This document shows positions 7,338-15,171 of a DNA stretch of 37,867 nucleotides, in pieces. The stretch's first letter is position 1; each line of letters begins with the position of its first letter. The notes under the pieces were generated by a model. The model searched no databases and was not told the DNA's origin. It saw nothing but the letters and a program-made list of their open reading frames with translations. The position numbers and the translations under genes were made by a program. Source of the DNA: DASXMR01 sp036495525 (GTDB lineage Bacteria; Actinomycetota; Actinomycetes; Streptosporangiales; Streptosporangiaceae). The DNA lies in contig DASXMR010000081.1 in NCBI GenBank assembly GCA_036495525.1, forward strand, positions 1 to 37,867, given 5' to 3'.

Positions 7338-8152
7338 GGTGAGGAGCCTCCTGGCGCGGCGGTCTCCCCGGACGGCCGCGTTTGCGCTGGCTGCTCTTGC
7401 TCCTGCAGGGCGCGCAGCTCCTGCCGCAGCTTGCGGCGCGCGACCGCCGGGTGATACGGCTCGGGCGGCGGGTCCTCGCCGCGCAGCTTGCTGAGCAGCG
7501 CGGTGATGTCCGCCATGATCACCTCGGTGGCCTGGCGCAGAGTCTGGGAGGTCAGCGGCTGGCCGGCGAAGGCCGACAAGTCCACTGGCTGGCCGGCGAT
7601 CACCTGAACTCGCTTGCGCGGCAGCAGCCGCGGCCGGAAGCTGCCATACGGCAGGATGCGCTGGGCGCCCCAGTGCGCCACCGGAATCACCGGTGCGCCG
7701 CTGGCCAGCGCCAGCCGCGCGACGCCAGTGTGCGCCACCATCGGCCACATATCGGGGTCGCGGGTGGCGGTCCCCTCGGGGTAGACGATGACGGATGCGC
7801 CCTTCCTGATGCCCTGCTCGGCGTCCCTGAGCACCAGGCCCGCGTCGGCCTGGCCGCGGTACACCGGCAGCTGGCCGAGCTTGCGCATCAGGTATCCGAG
7901 CACAGGCACCTTGAACAGCGGCGACTTGGCGAGGAACACCGGGTAGCGGCCCGCCTTGTCGCAGAACAGCGCCACAGCCAGCACGTCGGCGTAGGACAGA
8001 TGATTGGGGGCGACGATGGCCCCGCCAGCGGCCGGGAAGTTTTCCTGTCCCTGCCAGTCGTTCTTCATCAGCATGGGAATCAGCGGCCGAAGGATGATCT
8101 TCGATACGTTCCGCCAGGCATTGGAGTACGTGCCGTCGGCGCGCGCGCTCAT
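7334..8152 (-). CDS. plsC: 1-acyl-sn-glycerol-3-phosphate acyltransferase (PlsC/LPLAT family)
   Basis: Transfers an acyl chain to lysophosphatidic acid, giving phosphatidic acid at the cytoplasmic membrane face. In 272 residues the LPLAT domain shows the catalytic HX4D box as NHLSYAD (His51, Asp56), the glycerophosphate-binding segment YRGQADAG near 100, and YPEGTATRD (about 126-134), where relatives more often have EGTRS. VIPVAHWGAQ is the late block. The last ~45 residues are a charged, Gln/Pro-rich tail. ATG is at 8150-8152. It heads a minus-strand run plsC-gpsA-PLP enzyme and diverges from the fbiD-like gene across about 70 bp. Confidence 0.92.
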   Translation of the reverse strand: MSARADGTYSNAWRNVSKIILRPLIPMLMKNDWQGQENFPAAGGAIVAPNHLSYADVLAVALFCDKAGRYPVFLAKSPLFKVPVLGYLMRKLGQLPVYRGQADAGLVLRDAEQGIRKGASVIVYPEGTATRDPDMWPMVAHTGVARLALASGAPVIPVAHWGAQRILPYGSFRPRLLPRKRVQVIAGQPVDLSAFAGQPLTSQTLRQATEVIMADITALLSKLRGEDPPPEPYHPAVARRKLRQELRALQEQEQPAQTRPSGETAAPGGSSP

Positions 8153-8213
8153 CCGCGCGCCTGCCCGCGTGTCATGTCGTCAGTCTCCCGGTTCGGTCGC
8201 GGCCGTGTCGAGG

Positions 8214-8219
8214 CAGGAT
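8214..8219 (+). promoter_or_regulatory. Possible -10 element of the F420 guanylyltransferase gene
   Basis: CAGGAT ends 7 nt before the ATG at 8227, matching the leaderless spacing seen elsewhere in this window, with C instead of T at the first position. This favours ATG 8227 over GTG 8221. Confidence 0.35.
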
Positions 8220-8226
8220 CGTGGGC

Positions 8227-8913
8227 ATGGTGCGTGACAAACCCCTCGCCTGGTCGGTGGTGATTCCCGTCAAGGTACTTGCCCTGGCCAAAACTCGCCT
8301 GGCTGGCCGCGACGGGGGAGCGGCGCGCGACCAGGCCGGACCGCCCGGCCTCTCCCCGCAGCAGCGGGCCGAGCTGGCGCTGGCGATGGCCGCCGACACG
8401 GTCGCGGCCGCGGTGGCCTGCCCGCTGGTCGGCACCGTGCTGGTGGTCACCGACGACGGCACGGCCGCTGCCGCGCTCGGCGGGCTCGGCGCGCTCATCG
8501 TCCCTGACGTGCCGGGTCGCGGCCTGAACGCGGCGCTGGTCTTCGGCGCCGAGCACGCCGCCGCGCGCTGGCCGGGCCGGGGCCAGGCGGCGCTGGCCGG
8601 CGACCTGCCCGCGCTCTCGCCCGGCGAGCTGGCCGCAGCGCTTTCGGCTGCGGCAGGGGTAGCGCAGGCATTCGTGCCTGATGCGGCCGGAACCGGGACC
8701 ACGCTGTACGCGACAGGCCCGGGGATCACGTTCTGGCCGCGGTTCGGGCCCGGCTCGCGTGCCGCCCACCAGGCGCACGGCGCGGTAGAGCTTGACCTGC
8801 CCGGCATCGGCGGGCTGCGGCAGGATGTCGACACGCCGGCCGACCTCGCTCTGGCCACCGGCCTGGGGCTCGGGCCGCGGTCAGCAGCCGTCGCCGGGGC
8901 GCTGGGGATCTAG
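8227..8913 (+). CDS. fbiD: 2-phospho-L-lactate / phosphoenolpyruvate guanylyltransferase (coenzyme F420 biosynthesis)
   Basis: CofC/FbiD activates phosphoenolpyruvate or 2-phospholactate with GTP for F420 assembly. The 228-residue protein opens WSVVIPVKVLALAKTRL, the nucleotidyltransferase N-terminal loop, and has VLVVTDDG, the central GRGLNAAL segment, LAGDLPALSPGEL (the acidic metal-binding site) and the C-terminal RQDVDTPADL. In-frame starts are GTG 8221 and ATG 8227; the latter is chosen from the -10 spacing. An Ala/Gly/Pro-rich stretch at about residues 28-40 looks like an insertion. In actinobacteria the substrate is most likely phosphoenolpyruvate, from knowledge of FbiD. No other F420 gene is in the window. 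Confidence 0.9.
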   Translation: MVRDKPLAWSVVIPVKVLALAKTRLAGRDGGAARDQAGPPGLSPQQRAELALAMAADTVAAAVACPLVGTVLVVTDDGTAAAALGGLGALIVPDVPGRGLNAALVFGAEHAAARWPGRGQAALAGDLPALSPGELAAALSAAAGVAQAFVPDAAGTGTTLYATGPGITFWPRFGPGSRAAHQAHGAVELDLPGIGGLRQDVDTPADLALATGLGLGPRSAAVAGALGI

Positions 8914-8932
8914 CCGGCTCTGCTGCCCGGCT
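8912..8932. terminator. Weak hairpin between convergent genes
   Basis: AGCCGG (8912-8917) and CCGGCT (8927-8932) pair around a 9-nt loop. They lie at the stop codon of the guanylyltransferase gene and before the end of the convergent RAM-domain gene. A short stem and no T-tract make this tentative. Confidence 0.3.
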
Positions 8933-8953
8933 GCCGGCCTGGCTGGCGGGCGC

Positions 8954-9187
8954 TCAGATGTGGACGATCGGGCAGGTGAGAGTCCGGGTAATGCCGGATA
9001 CCCCCTGGATCTGGGCCACGACCAGGCGGCCGAGGTCGTCGACGTTGTCCGCCTCGGCCCGGACGATGACGTCGTAGGGACCGGTGACATCGTCGGCCTG
9101 GGTCACGCCGGTGATCCCCCCGATGGCCGTGGCGACGTCGGCTGCCTTGCCGACTTCAGTCTGGACGAGAATGTATGCCTGCACCAT
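8954..9187 (-). CDS. Standalone Lrp/AsnC ligand-binding (RAM) domain protein
   Basis: A 77-residue protein made only of the Lrp/AsnC effector domain (RAM fold): VQAYILVQTEVGKAADVATAI, VTQADDVTGPYDVIVRAEAD and LGRLVVAQIQGVSGITRTLTC. It has no helix-turn-helix, so it is not by itself a DNA-binding regulator. Small versions oligomerise and bind amino acids or modulate partners; the ligand here is unknown. An upstream in-frame GTG at 9203-9205 exists, but ATG 9185-9187 follows GGGAGAG by about 6 nt and gives the usual family length. It diverges from thiL across 129 bp, a common actinobacterial neighbourhood. Confidence 0.9.
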   Translation of the reverse strand: MVQAYILVQTEVGKAADVATAIGGITGVTQADDVTGPYDVIVRAEADNVDDLGRLVVAQIQGVSGITRTLTCPIVHI

Positions 9188-9316
9188 GTCGTCTCTCCCG
9201 GTCACATTGTCACCGCAACGCTACCGTAGGAGACCTCTGCGTGCTGAAGATCGCCGGCCGCCGCACCTGGCGCTGCGGGCAGCCCGAGCCGGCGCCGCAA
9301 GCTGAGGGAGGCCGCC

Positions 9317-10291
9317 ATTACCGTCGCTGACCTGGGCGAGTTCGGCCTGATAGCGGCGATACGAGCGGTGCTGCCGCCGGGCGCCGGGCAGGTCGTCGGG
9401 ATCGGCGACGACGCCGCGGTCATCAGCGCCCCTGACCGGCGCGTGGTGGCGACCACTGACCTGCTGGTCGACGGCGTGCACTTCCGGCGCGACTGGTCGT
9501 CTGCCTTCGACATCGGGTGCAAGGCAGCGGCGCAGAACCTGGCCGACGTCGCCGCGATGGGCGCCAGCGGCACCGCGCTGCTGGCCGGCTTCGCCACGCC
9601 GCCTGATGTCGCAGCCGAGTGGGCAATGGACCTGATGCGCGGCCTGGCCGCTGAGTGCGCCAGGGCCGGCGCCTCGGTGGCCGGGGGAGACGTGACCAGG
9701 GCCAGCACGATCATGCTCGCGATCACCGCGCTCGGTGACCTGGCCGGGCGTGATCCAGTGCTCAGGAGCGGCGCGCGCCCTGGCGACATCGTCGCGGTGA
9801 CAGGGACGCTCGGGTCGGCGGCTGCCGGGCTCGCACTGCTGCAGGCGGGCCTCGCCGGGAACCTGACCGAGCCCCTAGCCGGCCTGGTCGCCGCGCATCG
9901 CCGGCCGTCTCCGCCGTATCCAGCCGGGCCGCAGGCCGCCGAGCTGGGCGCTACCTCGCTGATCGACATCAGCGACGGGCTGGTTGCTGACCTCGGGCAC
10001 GTCGCCGAGGCCAGCGGCGTGCAGGTCGACATCGACACCGAGCAGCTGGCGGCGAGCGCCGCGGTGCGCGCTGCCGCCCTGCGCGAGGGGGCGCTGCTGC
10101 TCGGCCGGCCTGACTGGCTCGGCTGGCCGCTGTCGGGCGGCGAGGATCACGCGCTGGCCGCCACTTTCCCGGCTGGCACGGCCGTGCCGGAGCAGTGGTC
10201 GCCCATCGGCGTGGTCCGCGCGGGCCAGGGCGTGCTGGTGGACGGGCAGGACCGCGCCGACCTGGCTGGCTGGGACCACTTCCGCGGCTAG
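9317..10291 (+). CDS. thiL: Thiamine-monophosphate kinase, apparent ATT start
   Basis: ThiL phosphorylates thiamine monophosphate to the active diphosphate. The AIR synthase/PurM-type fold shows GIGDDAAV (metal-binding Asp pair, residues 31-32), TTDLLVDGVHFRRDW, AAQNLADVAAMGA, GGDVTRA and ISDGLVADLGHVAEAS. The conserved N-terminal segment DLGEFGLIAAIRAVLP lies upstream of the first standard start (GTG 9368). In that frame there is no ATG, GTG or TTG between the in-frame TGA at 9245 and 9368. ATT at 9317 has GGGAGG 5 nt upstream and gives 324 residues, the normal length, so it is chosen. A base error (ATG to ATT) is the alternative. A hairpin follows the gene. Confidence 0.9.
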   Translation: MTVADLGEFGLIAAIRAVLPPGAGQVVGIGDDAAVISAPDRRVVATTDLLVDGVHFRRDWSSAFDIGCKAAAQNLADVAAMGASGTALLAGFATPPDVAAEWAMDLMRGLAAECARAGASVAGGDVTRASTIMLAITALGDLAGRDPVLRSGARPGDIVAVTGTLGSAAAGLALLQAGLAGNLTEPLAGLVAAHRRPSPPYPAGPQAAELGATSLIDISDGLVADLGHVAEASGVQVDIDTEQLAASAAVRAAALREGALLLGRPDWLGWPLSGGEDHALAATFPAGTAVPEQWSPIGVVRAGQGVLVDGQDRADLAGWDHFRG

Positions 10292-10319
10292 CAGCGCAAA
10301 GCCCTGTTCGGCCGGCGAT

Positions 10320-10356
10320 GGCTTCCGGCGGCCAGCTTCGGGGCCAGCCGGAAGCC
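10320..10356 (+). terminator. Intrinsic terminator after thiL
   Basis: A 10-bp perfect stem, GGCTTCCGGC (10320-10329) with GCCGGAAGCC (10347-10356), continues inward through GGCC/GGCC with one bulged A. It begins 28 nt after the thiL stop, so it should separate thiL from the downstream gene. Confidence 0.7.
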
Positions 10357-10738
10357 GGGAGGCGGGCGGGTACGGCCGTCGCCGGCCAGCCACGCCATTC
10401 GGCAAAGGACGCCAGAGGGCGATGTCCGCGTATTTCGGTCACCAGCCTCGGCCTTTTCGGTCGGCCATAGCCCGGTGCGCAGCCGGGCCGGCCTCGTCCT
10501 GTGCCGGTCACGGGGCCAGGGCCGGCCACTGTCGTCAGCCGGGCTCGTGACCAGGACCGTGAACAGCCATGACCGCTTGCTGACCGGCTGTCTGGCCGGG
10601 CGTACCTGGCAACTGCCCGGCCCGGCGCAAGCCCCGCGCGCCACGGCCGGCGGCGCCGCGCTGCCCGGTCGCGCGACAGCGACCGATCTGTGATCGGCCG
10701 TGGCGCATTTGTCCCTAGTCCGCCGCCGCGCGGCTTGA
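10357..10738. other. Intergenic stretch without a supported gene
   Basis: Between the thiL terminator and the promoter of the next gene I see no ORF with credible coding character on either strand; open frames here are Arg/Pro/Ala-rich shadows. It holds a 6-bp inverted repeat at 10683-10697 (listed separately) and several short GC palindromes. No tRNA or riboswitch pattern was recognised. Confidence 0.5.
10683..10697. promoter_or_regulatory. Inverted repeat, possible operator
   Basis: CCGATC and GATCGG (10683-10688, 10692-10697) flank TGT, about 40 nt upstream of the TATAAA element of the CBM2-like gene. Size and position would suit a dimeric regulator or a short hairpin. It is an isolated observation with no known consensus. 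Confidence 0.3.
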
Positions 10739-10744
10739 TATAAA
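10739..10744 (+). promoter_or_regulatory. TATAAA -10 element, leaderless-type
   Basis: TATAAA is followed after 7 nt by ATG 10752, the geometry of a leaderless transcript. It sits within the small inverted repeat GGCTT-GATATA-AAGCC. No consensus -35 was seen at 16-19 nt. Confidence 0.5.
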
Positions 10745-10751
10745 GCCACTG

Positions 10752-11576
10752 ATGCCGCGACACCGCATGCGCAGCATGCCCCGCCACAGGGCGCAGCGTC
10801 GGGGGGACGACTCCGATCGCGGCGTTCCCGGCCGCCCTGCGCACAAGCGGGCATCGCGGGGCCGGCTCCAGTTGGAGCGCAGCGTGCTGCGGGCCATGGT
10901 GACGCCGTGGTTCGCGGCTGGCGCCGGCGTGCTGATCGCGGCGACCATCCTGCTGGAATCGCCCGGTCAGGCGGTGCTGAGCTATGGTCCCCCGCTTGAC
11001 CCCGGGATCAAGTGCAGGTACCAGGGCTGTACCGGGGGGCCAGGCGGGAATGGCGCACTGACCACGACCCGGCACGCCCCGAAGCTGCCCAAGGTGATCG
11101 CGCTGGGGCACGGGCACGGGCACGCCAGCCGCAAGCCGCAGGTCAGCGTGGCCGGGGTCACCGTCAGCTTCCGCGAGCACCGGCACGGCCATGCGGGGTT
11201 CGTCGGTGTCATCACGCTGACGAGCAGCCGCCGTGCGCTTGGCGAGTGGCAGCTGAGCTTCCGGGTGCCAGGCGCGCGGATCATCGCCGTCCAGGGCGCC
11301 AGCTGGCAGCCGAACCAGGCCGGTGACGGCGGCATCGCCAGCTGGACTGGATCCGGGCCAGGCGGCTCGAGCCCGGGCGGACCGTCCGGGCTGCCAGGCG
11401 GTCCCGGTCCCGGCGGCGGCGGCCAGGACGGCAACAGCCAGGGCGGTCCCGCCGCGGTCGTCCAGGGCAACGGACCGGGCATGACCGCGCAGATCGTGTT
11501 CTTCGCGGTTGGCACACCGCCTTCCGGCCAGCTCGCCGACTGCCTGTTCGACGGCGACGTCTGCACGCTCGGCTAG
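10752..11576 (+). CDS. Membrane-anchored protein with a CBM2-like domain, function unknown
   Basis: A 274-residue protein with an Arg-rich cytoplasmic start, one membrane anchor or signal (about residues 51-70, TPWFAAGAGVLIAATILL) and a secreted region. The second half resembles a bacterial cellulose-binding CBM2 sandwich in spacing: GFVGVITLTSS, GEWQLSFRVPGARI, GASWQPN, then a closing strand and a terminal Cys segment (ADCLFDGDVC). A ~35-residue Gly/Pro/Ser insertion (about residues 203-237) interrupts the domain. A CRYQGC motif and His-rich HGHGHA precede it. This is similarity by eye only. The start may instead be GTG 10884, which has GGAG 6 nt upstream. It separates thiL from thiD. Confidence 0.65.
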   Translation: MPRHRMRSMPRHRAQRRGDDSDRGVPGRPAHKRASRGRLQLERSVLRAMVTPWFAAGAGVLIAATILLESPGQAVLSYGPPLDPGIKCRYQGCTGGPGGNGALTTTRHAPKLPKVIALGHGHGHASRKPQVSVAGVTVSFREHRHGHAGFVGVITLTSSRRALGEWQLSFRVPGARIIAVQGASWQPNQAGDGGIASWTGSGPGGSSPGGPSGLPGGPGPGGGGQDGNSQGGPAAVVQGNGPGMTAQIVFFAVGTPPSGQLADCLFDGDVCTLG

Positions 11577-11688
11577 GGCGCACCCTGGCGGCCGGCCCTG
11601 GCGCGCAGACGCTGAGCGAGTCACCGCTGAGCATCGTCCCCGGCGATGTCGCCGTCAGGCCACGCCGCGTGCGCTGCCGCGCTGACCG

Positions 11689-11694
11689 TAGGCT
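11689..11694 (+). promoter_or_regulatory. -10 element of thiD, leaderless-type
   Basis: TAGGCT is followed after 6 nt by the thiD ATG at 11701, so transcription should start at the start codon. No TPP riboswitch consensus was seen upstream, consistent with a missing 5' UTR. Confidence 0.5.
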
Positions 11695-11700
11695 GCCTTT

Positions 11701-12519
11701 ATGGCGCAGACCCCGCCCAGCGTGCTCGCGATTGCCGGATCTGACTCAGCCGGCGGTGCCGGCATCCAGGCCGACCTCAAGACCATGCTCGCGCTCGGCG
11801 TGCACGGCATGAGCGTGGTCTGCGCGGTCACCGCGCAGAACTCGGTCGGGGTGCAGGGCTACTGGGAGCTGCCGACCGAGGCGGTGCGCGCCCAGCTCGA
11901 TTCCGTGCTCGGCGACATCCCGGTGCACGCGGTTAAGACCGGCATGCTGGCCTCGGCGCCGATCGTGGAGACGGTCGCTGAGGTGCTGGGCGGCATCGCC
12001 GCGCCGGTAGTCGTCGACCCGGTAGCGGTGTCCAAGCACGGGGACAGCCTGCTGTCGCCCGGCACGCTCGAGGCGGTGAAGCAGCGGCTGCTGCCGCTGG
12101 CCACGGTCGTCACGCCGAACCTGCTCGAAGCCGAGCTGATCACCGGCGAGTCCATCAGCGACGAGCGGGCCATGCTGCGCGCCGCCGAGGCGATCAGCGC
12201 ACGCGGTCCGCGGTGGGTGCTGGTCAAGGGCGGGCACCTGGCCGGCAGCCCGGTGGACCTGCTGTTCGACGGAGAGCGCGCGATCACCTTTCCTGGCCAG
12301 CGCGTCTCCAGCCGGCACACGCACGGCACCGGATGCACGCTGGCGTCGGCCATCGCCGCGAACCTGGCCAAGGGCGAGCACATGCTCGAAGCGGTCGGGT
12401 CAGCCAAGGAATACGTGACGGGCGCGATCGCCGCAGGCTTTCCGCTGGGCGCGGGGATCGGGCCGGTCGATCATGGCTGGCAGCTGCGCCAGCGCTCTGG
12501 CTTGCCGGTCAGCGAGTGA
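11701..12519 (+). CDS. thiD: Bifunctional hydroxymethylpyrimidine / phosphomethylpyrimidine kinase
   Basis: ThiD performs two successive phosphorylations of hydroxymethylpyrimidine, giving HMP-PP for thiamine phosphate synthesis. The 272-residue ribokinase-fold protein has the opening VLAIAGSDSAGGAGIQADLKT (substrate and phosphate loop, residues ~8-28), MSVVCAVTAQNSVGV, VVTPNLLEAELITG, VLVKGGHLAG and the ATP/anion-hole motif HGTGCTLASAIAA near 208-220 with the catalytic Cys. Length is standard. It starts at ATG 11701 behind a leaderless-type promoter. Its 3' end overlaps convergent rpmB by 11 bp. With thiL it belongs to the thiamine pathway, though the two are separated by the CBM2-like gene. 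Confidence 0.96.
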   Translation: MAQTPPSVLAIAGSDSAGGAGIQADLKTMLALGVHGMSVVCAVTAQNSVGVQGYWELPTEAVRAQLDSVLGDIPVHAVKTGMLASAPIVETVAEVLGGIAAPVVVDPVAVSKHGDSLLSPGTLEAVKQRLLPLATVVTPNLLEAELITGESISDERAMLRAAEAISARGPRWVLVKGGHLAGSPVDLLFDGERAITFPGQRVSSRHTHGTGCTLASAIAANLAKGEHMLEAVGSAKEYVTGAIAAGFPLGAGIGPVDHGWQLRQRSGLPVSE

Positions 12520-12694
12520 CCTTGCCCGCCTTGATGCATGAGGTGCACACGTTCATCCGGCGGGGGGTCTTGCCCACCATGGCGCGGACGCGCTGAATGT
12601 TCGGGTTCCAGCGGCGCGGGGTGCGGCGATGCGAGCGCGACACGTTGTTGCCGAAACCTGGCCGCTTGCCGCAGACGTCGCAGACGGAAGCCAC
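12509..12694 (-). CDS. rpmB: 50S ribosomal protein L28 (zinc-ribbon type)
   Basis: L28 is a small protein of the large ribosomal subunit. The mature frame of 61 residues reads VASVCDVCGKRPGFGNNVS at the start and NVCTSCIKAGKVTR at the end. Two CxxC pairs make this a zinc-binding (C+) form. An open frame extends to 12922, but homology and length fix the start at GTG 12692-12694, with GGAG about 9 nt upstream. The gene converges on thiD with an 11-bp overlap of the 3' ends, leaving no room for a separate terminator. In many actinobacteria a DAK/FakA gene lies between rpmB and recG; it is absent here. Confidence 0.96.
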   Translation of the reverse strand: MASVCDVCGKRPGFGNNVSRSHRRTPRRWNPNIQRVRAMVGKTPRRMNVCTSCIKAGKVTR

Positions 12695-12869
12695 GGGATT
12701 GCTCCAATGGGTGGTAGTAGTCAGATCATCGCGCCGGGGGCTGCCCGCGCTGTCGTCGAAGGATATCCGAACTTCCGGCGTCAGCGCGAGCCGGACCGGC
12801 ACCAGCGGCGGGCGCGGAGTCCGGCCGACCGGGGCGGTTGTCAGATGATGCGGCAAGGATGGACTGCTG

Positions 12870-15164
12870 ATGGCAGGACTGGATGATCCGCTTCGCGCGG
12901 TCGTCGGCGCCCGGGCCGCCAAGCGGCTGGACGCCGCGCTCGGCCTGCATAGCGTCAGGGACCTTCTCGGCCACTACCCGCGGCGGTACGAGCGGCGCGG
13001 CGAGCTGACCGACATCGCGTCGCTGCGCGACGGCGAGCACGTCACGGTCCAGGCTGAGATCGCCTCCGTCTCAGTGCGGCGGATGCGCAACCGGCCGGGC
13101 ACGATCATGGAGGCGACCGTCACCGACGGCCGCGGCAGGCTCGCTCTGACCTTCTTCGGCCGCGGCCGCCAGGACTGGCGGGAGAAGGCGCTGCAGCCGG
13201 GCCTGCGCGGCCTGTTCTCCGGGCAGGTGTCGACCTTCCGCGGCAAGCGGCAGCTGTCCCATCCCGCTTACGAGCTGCTGGGCGGCAGCGGCGACGGCGC
13301 CAGGGCCGCCGAGTACGCTGCCGAGCTGATTCCCGTCTACCCGGCGGCCAGCCAGATCAACTCCTGGCAGATTGCCGACTCGGTCCGGATCGTGCTCGAC
13401 ACGCTCGACGTGGCCGGCGACCCGCTGCCCGCCGCCGTACGGGAGCGGCACGAGCTGCGCGGCTACGCCGACGCGCTGCGCGGCATTCACCGGCCAGCCG
13501 ACGAGGCTGACTGGCGGCAGTCCAGGCTCCGGCTGAAATGGGACGAGGCGTTCGAGCTGCAGGTCGTGCTCGCACAGCGCAGGCGGGCCGCCGTCGCCTA
13601 CGCGGCCACGCCGCGGCCAGCGGTCGAGGGCGGGCTGCTCGACCAGTTCGACGCCGTGCTGCCGTTCGAGCTGACCGTCGGGCAGCAGCTGGCCGGCGCC
13701 ACCATCGCGGACGAGCTGGGCCGCGACCATCCGATGCACCGGCTGCTGCAGGGCGAGGTCGGCTCAGGTAAGACGGTCATTGCGGTGCGGGCCATGCTGC
13801 AGGTCGTCGACGCCGCCGGGCAGGCGGCGCTGCTGGCGCCCACCGAGGTGCTGGCCCAGCAGCACTACCGGTCCATCAGCGCGCTGCTCGGCCCGCTCGG
13901 GCAGGCTGGGCAGCTGGGCGGCGCTGAGCACGCGGCCCGGATCACCCTGCTCACCGGCTCGCAGGGGGCAGCGGCGCAGCGCCGCCACCTGCTGGAAGCC
14001 GCCTCCGGGGAGGCCGGGATCGTGATCGGCACGCATGCGCTGCTGCAGGAGCGGGTGCAGTTCGCCGACCTGGGCCTGGTGGTGATCGACGAGCAGCACA
14101 GGTTCGGGGTCGAGCAGCGCGAGGCACTGCGCGAGAAGGCAGGCGACGGCCGGCCGCACGTGCTGGTGATGACGGCCACGCCGATCCCGCGCACGGTCGC
14201 GATGACCGTCTTCGGCGACCTGGAAATGTCCACGCTCACCGAGCTCCCGGCCGGCCGCTCCCCGATCGCCAGCCACGTCGTGCCTGCCGCCGACAAGCCG
14301 TGGTACCTGGAACGCGCCTGGCAGCGGGTCGGGGAGGAAGCCGGGCGTGGCCGGCAGGCGTACGTGGTGTGCCCCCGGATCGGCGGTGACGAGCCCGGCC
14401 AGGACGAGCCCGGCGGCGACGACCAGCGCAGCAGCGCTGCCCGGCCGGGCAGCGGCGGGGCCGGGCGAGGCAGCCAGGCCGACGGCGACCAGGCCTTGCT
14501 GACCGATGAAGGTGAGCCAGGCGAGCTGGGCGACGAGGAGGCGCCAGCCCGCCCGGCAGTGGCGGTGACTGACCTGGCCGCCGAGCTTTCGGCCGGTCCG
14601 CTAGCCGGGCTGCGACTCGGCGTGCTGCACGGCCGCCTGCCGCCGGAGGAGAAAGAGCGGGTCATGGTCGCGTTCGCGGCCGGCTCGCTCGACGTCCTGG
14701 TCTCCACCACCGTGGTCGAGGTGGGCGTCGACGTGCCGAACGCCACCGTCATGGTGATCATGGACGCGGACCGGTTCGGCGTATCGCAGCTGCACCAGCT
14801 GCGCGGCCGGGTCGGCCGGGGCCAGCACGAGGGGCTGTGCCTGCTGGTAACCGAGGCGGCGCGGGACACCCAGGCCCGGCAGCGGATCGAGGCCGTCGCG
14901 TCGACTCAGGATGGGTTCCGGCTGTCCAGGCTCGACCTTGAGCAGCGGCGGGAAGGCGACGTGCTCGGCGTAGCGCAGGCTGGCCGCAAGTCCAGCCTGC
15001 GGCTGCTGACCCTGCTGCACGACGAGGAGCTGATCGGCGAGGCAAGGCAGGAGGCGGTGACGCTGATCGACGCCGACCCGGCGCTGGCCAGCCAGCCCGC
15101 CCTGGCCGGTGCCATCCGCTCGCTGGTCGACCAGGAACAGGCCGACTTCCTCGGGAAGGCGTGA
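12870..15164 (+). CDS. recG: ATP-dependent DNA helicase RecG
   Basis: RecG remodels stalled replication forks and branched DNA. The 764-residue protein has the N-terminal wedge/OB domain (SLRDGEHVTVQAEIASV, VTDGRGRLALTFFGRG), helicase motif I LLQGEVGSGKT (about 292-302), motif II as VIDEQHRFG (about 403-411), motif III TATPIPRT and motif VI QLHQLRGRVGRG (about 640-651). Between helicase domains, around residues 503-565, an acidic Gly/Asp/Glu-rich insert not typical of RecG follows VVCPRIGGDE. ATG 12870 follows AAGGA. rsmD starts 7 nt after the stop, so recG, rsmD and coaD are probably one transcript. Confidence 0.97.
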   Translation: MAGLDDPLRAVVGARAAKRLDAALGLHSVRDLLGHYPRRYERRGELTDIASLRDGEHVTVQAEIASVSVRRMRNRPGTIMEATVTDGRGRLALTFFGRGRQDWREKALQPGLRGLFSGQVSTFRGKRQLSHPAYELLGGSGDGARAAEYAAELIPVYPAASQINSWQIADSVRIVLDTLDVAGDPLPAAVRERHELRGYADALRGIHRPADEADWRQSRLRLKWDEAFELQVVLAQRRRAAVAYAATPRPAVEGGLLDQFDAVLPFELTVGQQLAGATIADELGRDHPMHRLLQGEVGSGKTVIAVRAMLQVVDAAGQAALLAPTEVLAQQHYRSISALLGPLGQAGQLGGAEHAARITLLTGSQGAAAQRRHLLEAASGEAGIVIGTHALLQERVQFADLGLVVIDEQHRFGVEQREALREKAGDGRPHVLVMTATPIPRTVAMTVFGDLEMSTLTELPAGRSPIASHVVPAADKPWYLERAWQRVGEEAGRGRQAYVVCPRIGGDEPGQDEPGGDDQRSSAARPGSGGAGRGSQADGDQALLTDEGEPGELGDEEAPARPAVAVTDLAAELSAGPLAGLRLGVLHGRLPPEEKERVMVAFAAGSLDVLVSTTVVEVGVDVPNATVMVIMDADRFGVSQLHQLRGRVGRGQHEGLCLLVTEAARDTQARQRIEAVASTQDGFRLSRLDLEQRREGDVLGVAQAGRKSSLRLLTLLHDEELIGEARQEAVTLIDADPALASQPALAGAIRSLVDQEQADFLGKA

Positions 15165-15171
15165 GCGACCG

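Noticed and set aside
7338..7748. N-terminal extension of gpsA upstream of 7337
   Set aside because: It overlaps the 3' half of plsC out of frame, and family homology starts exactly at the GTG with a strong ribosome site.
9969..11624. 551-codon minus-strand frame spanning thiL and the CBM2-like gene
   Set aside because: Arg/Pro/Gly-rich shadow translation with no motifs, antisense to thiL.
11577..11700. TPP riboswitch upstream of thiD
   Set aside because: No thi-box core was found and the promoter geometry leaves no leader RNA.
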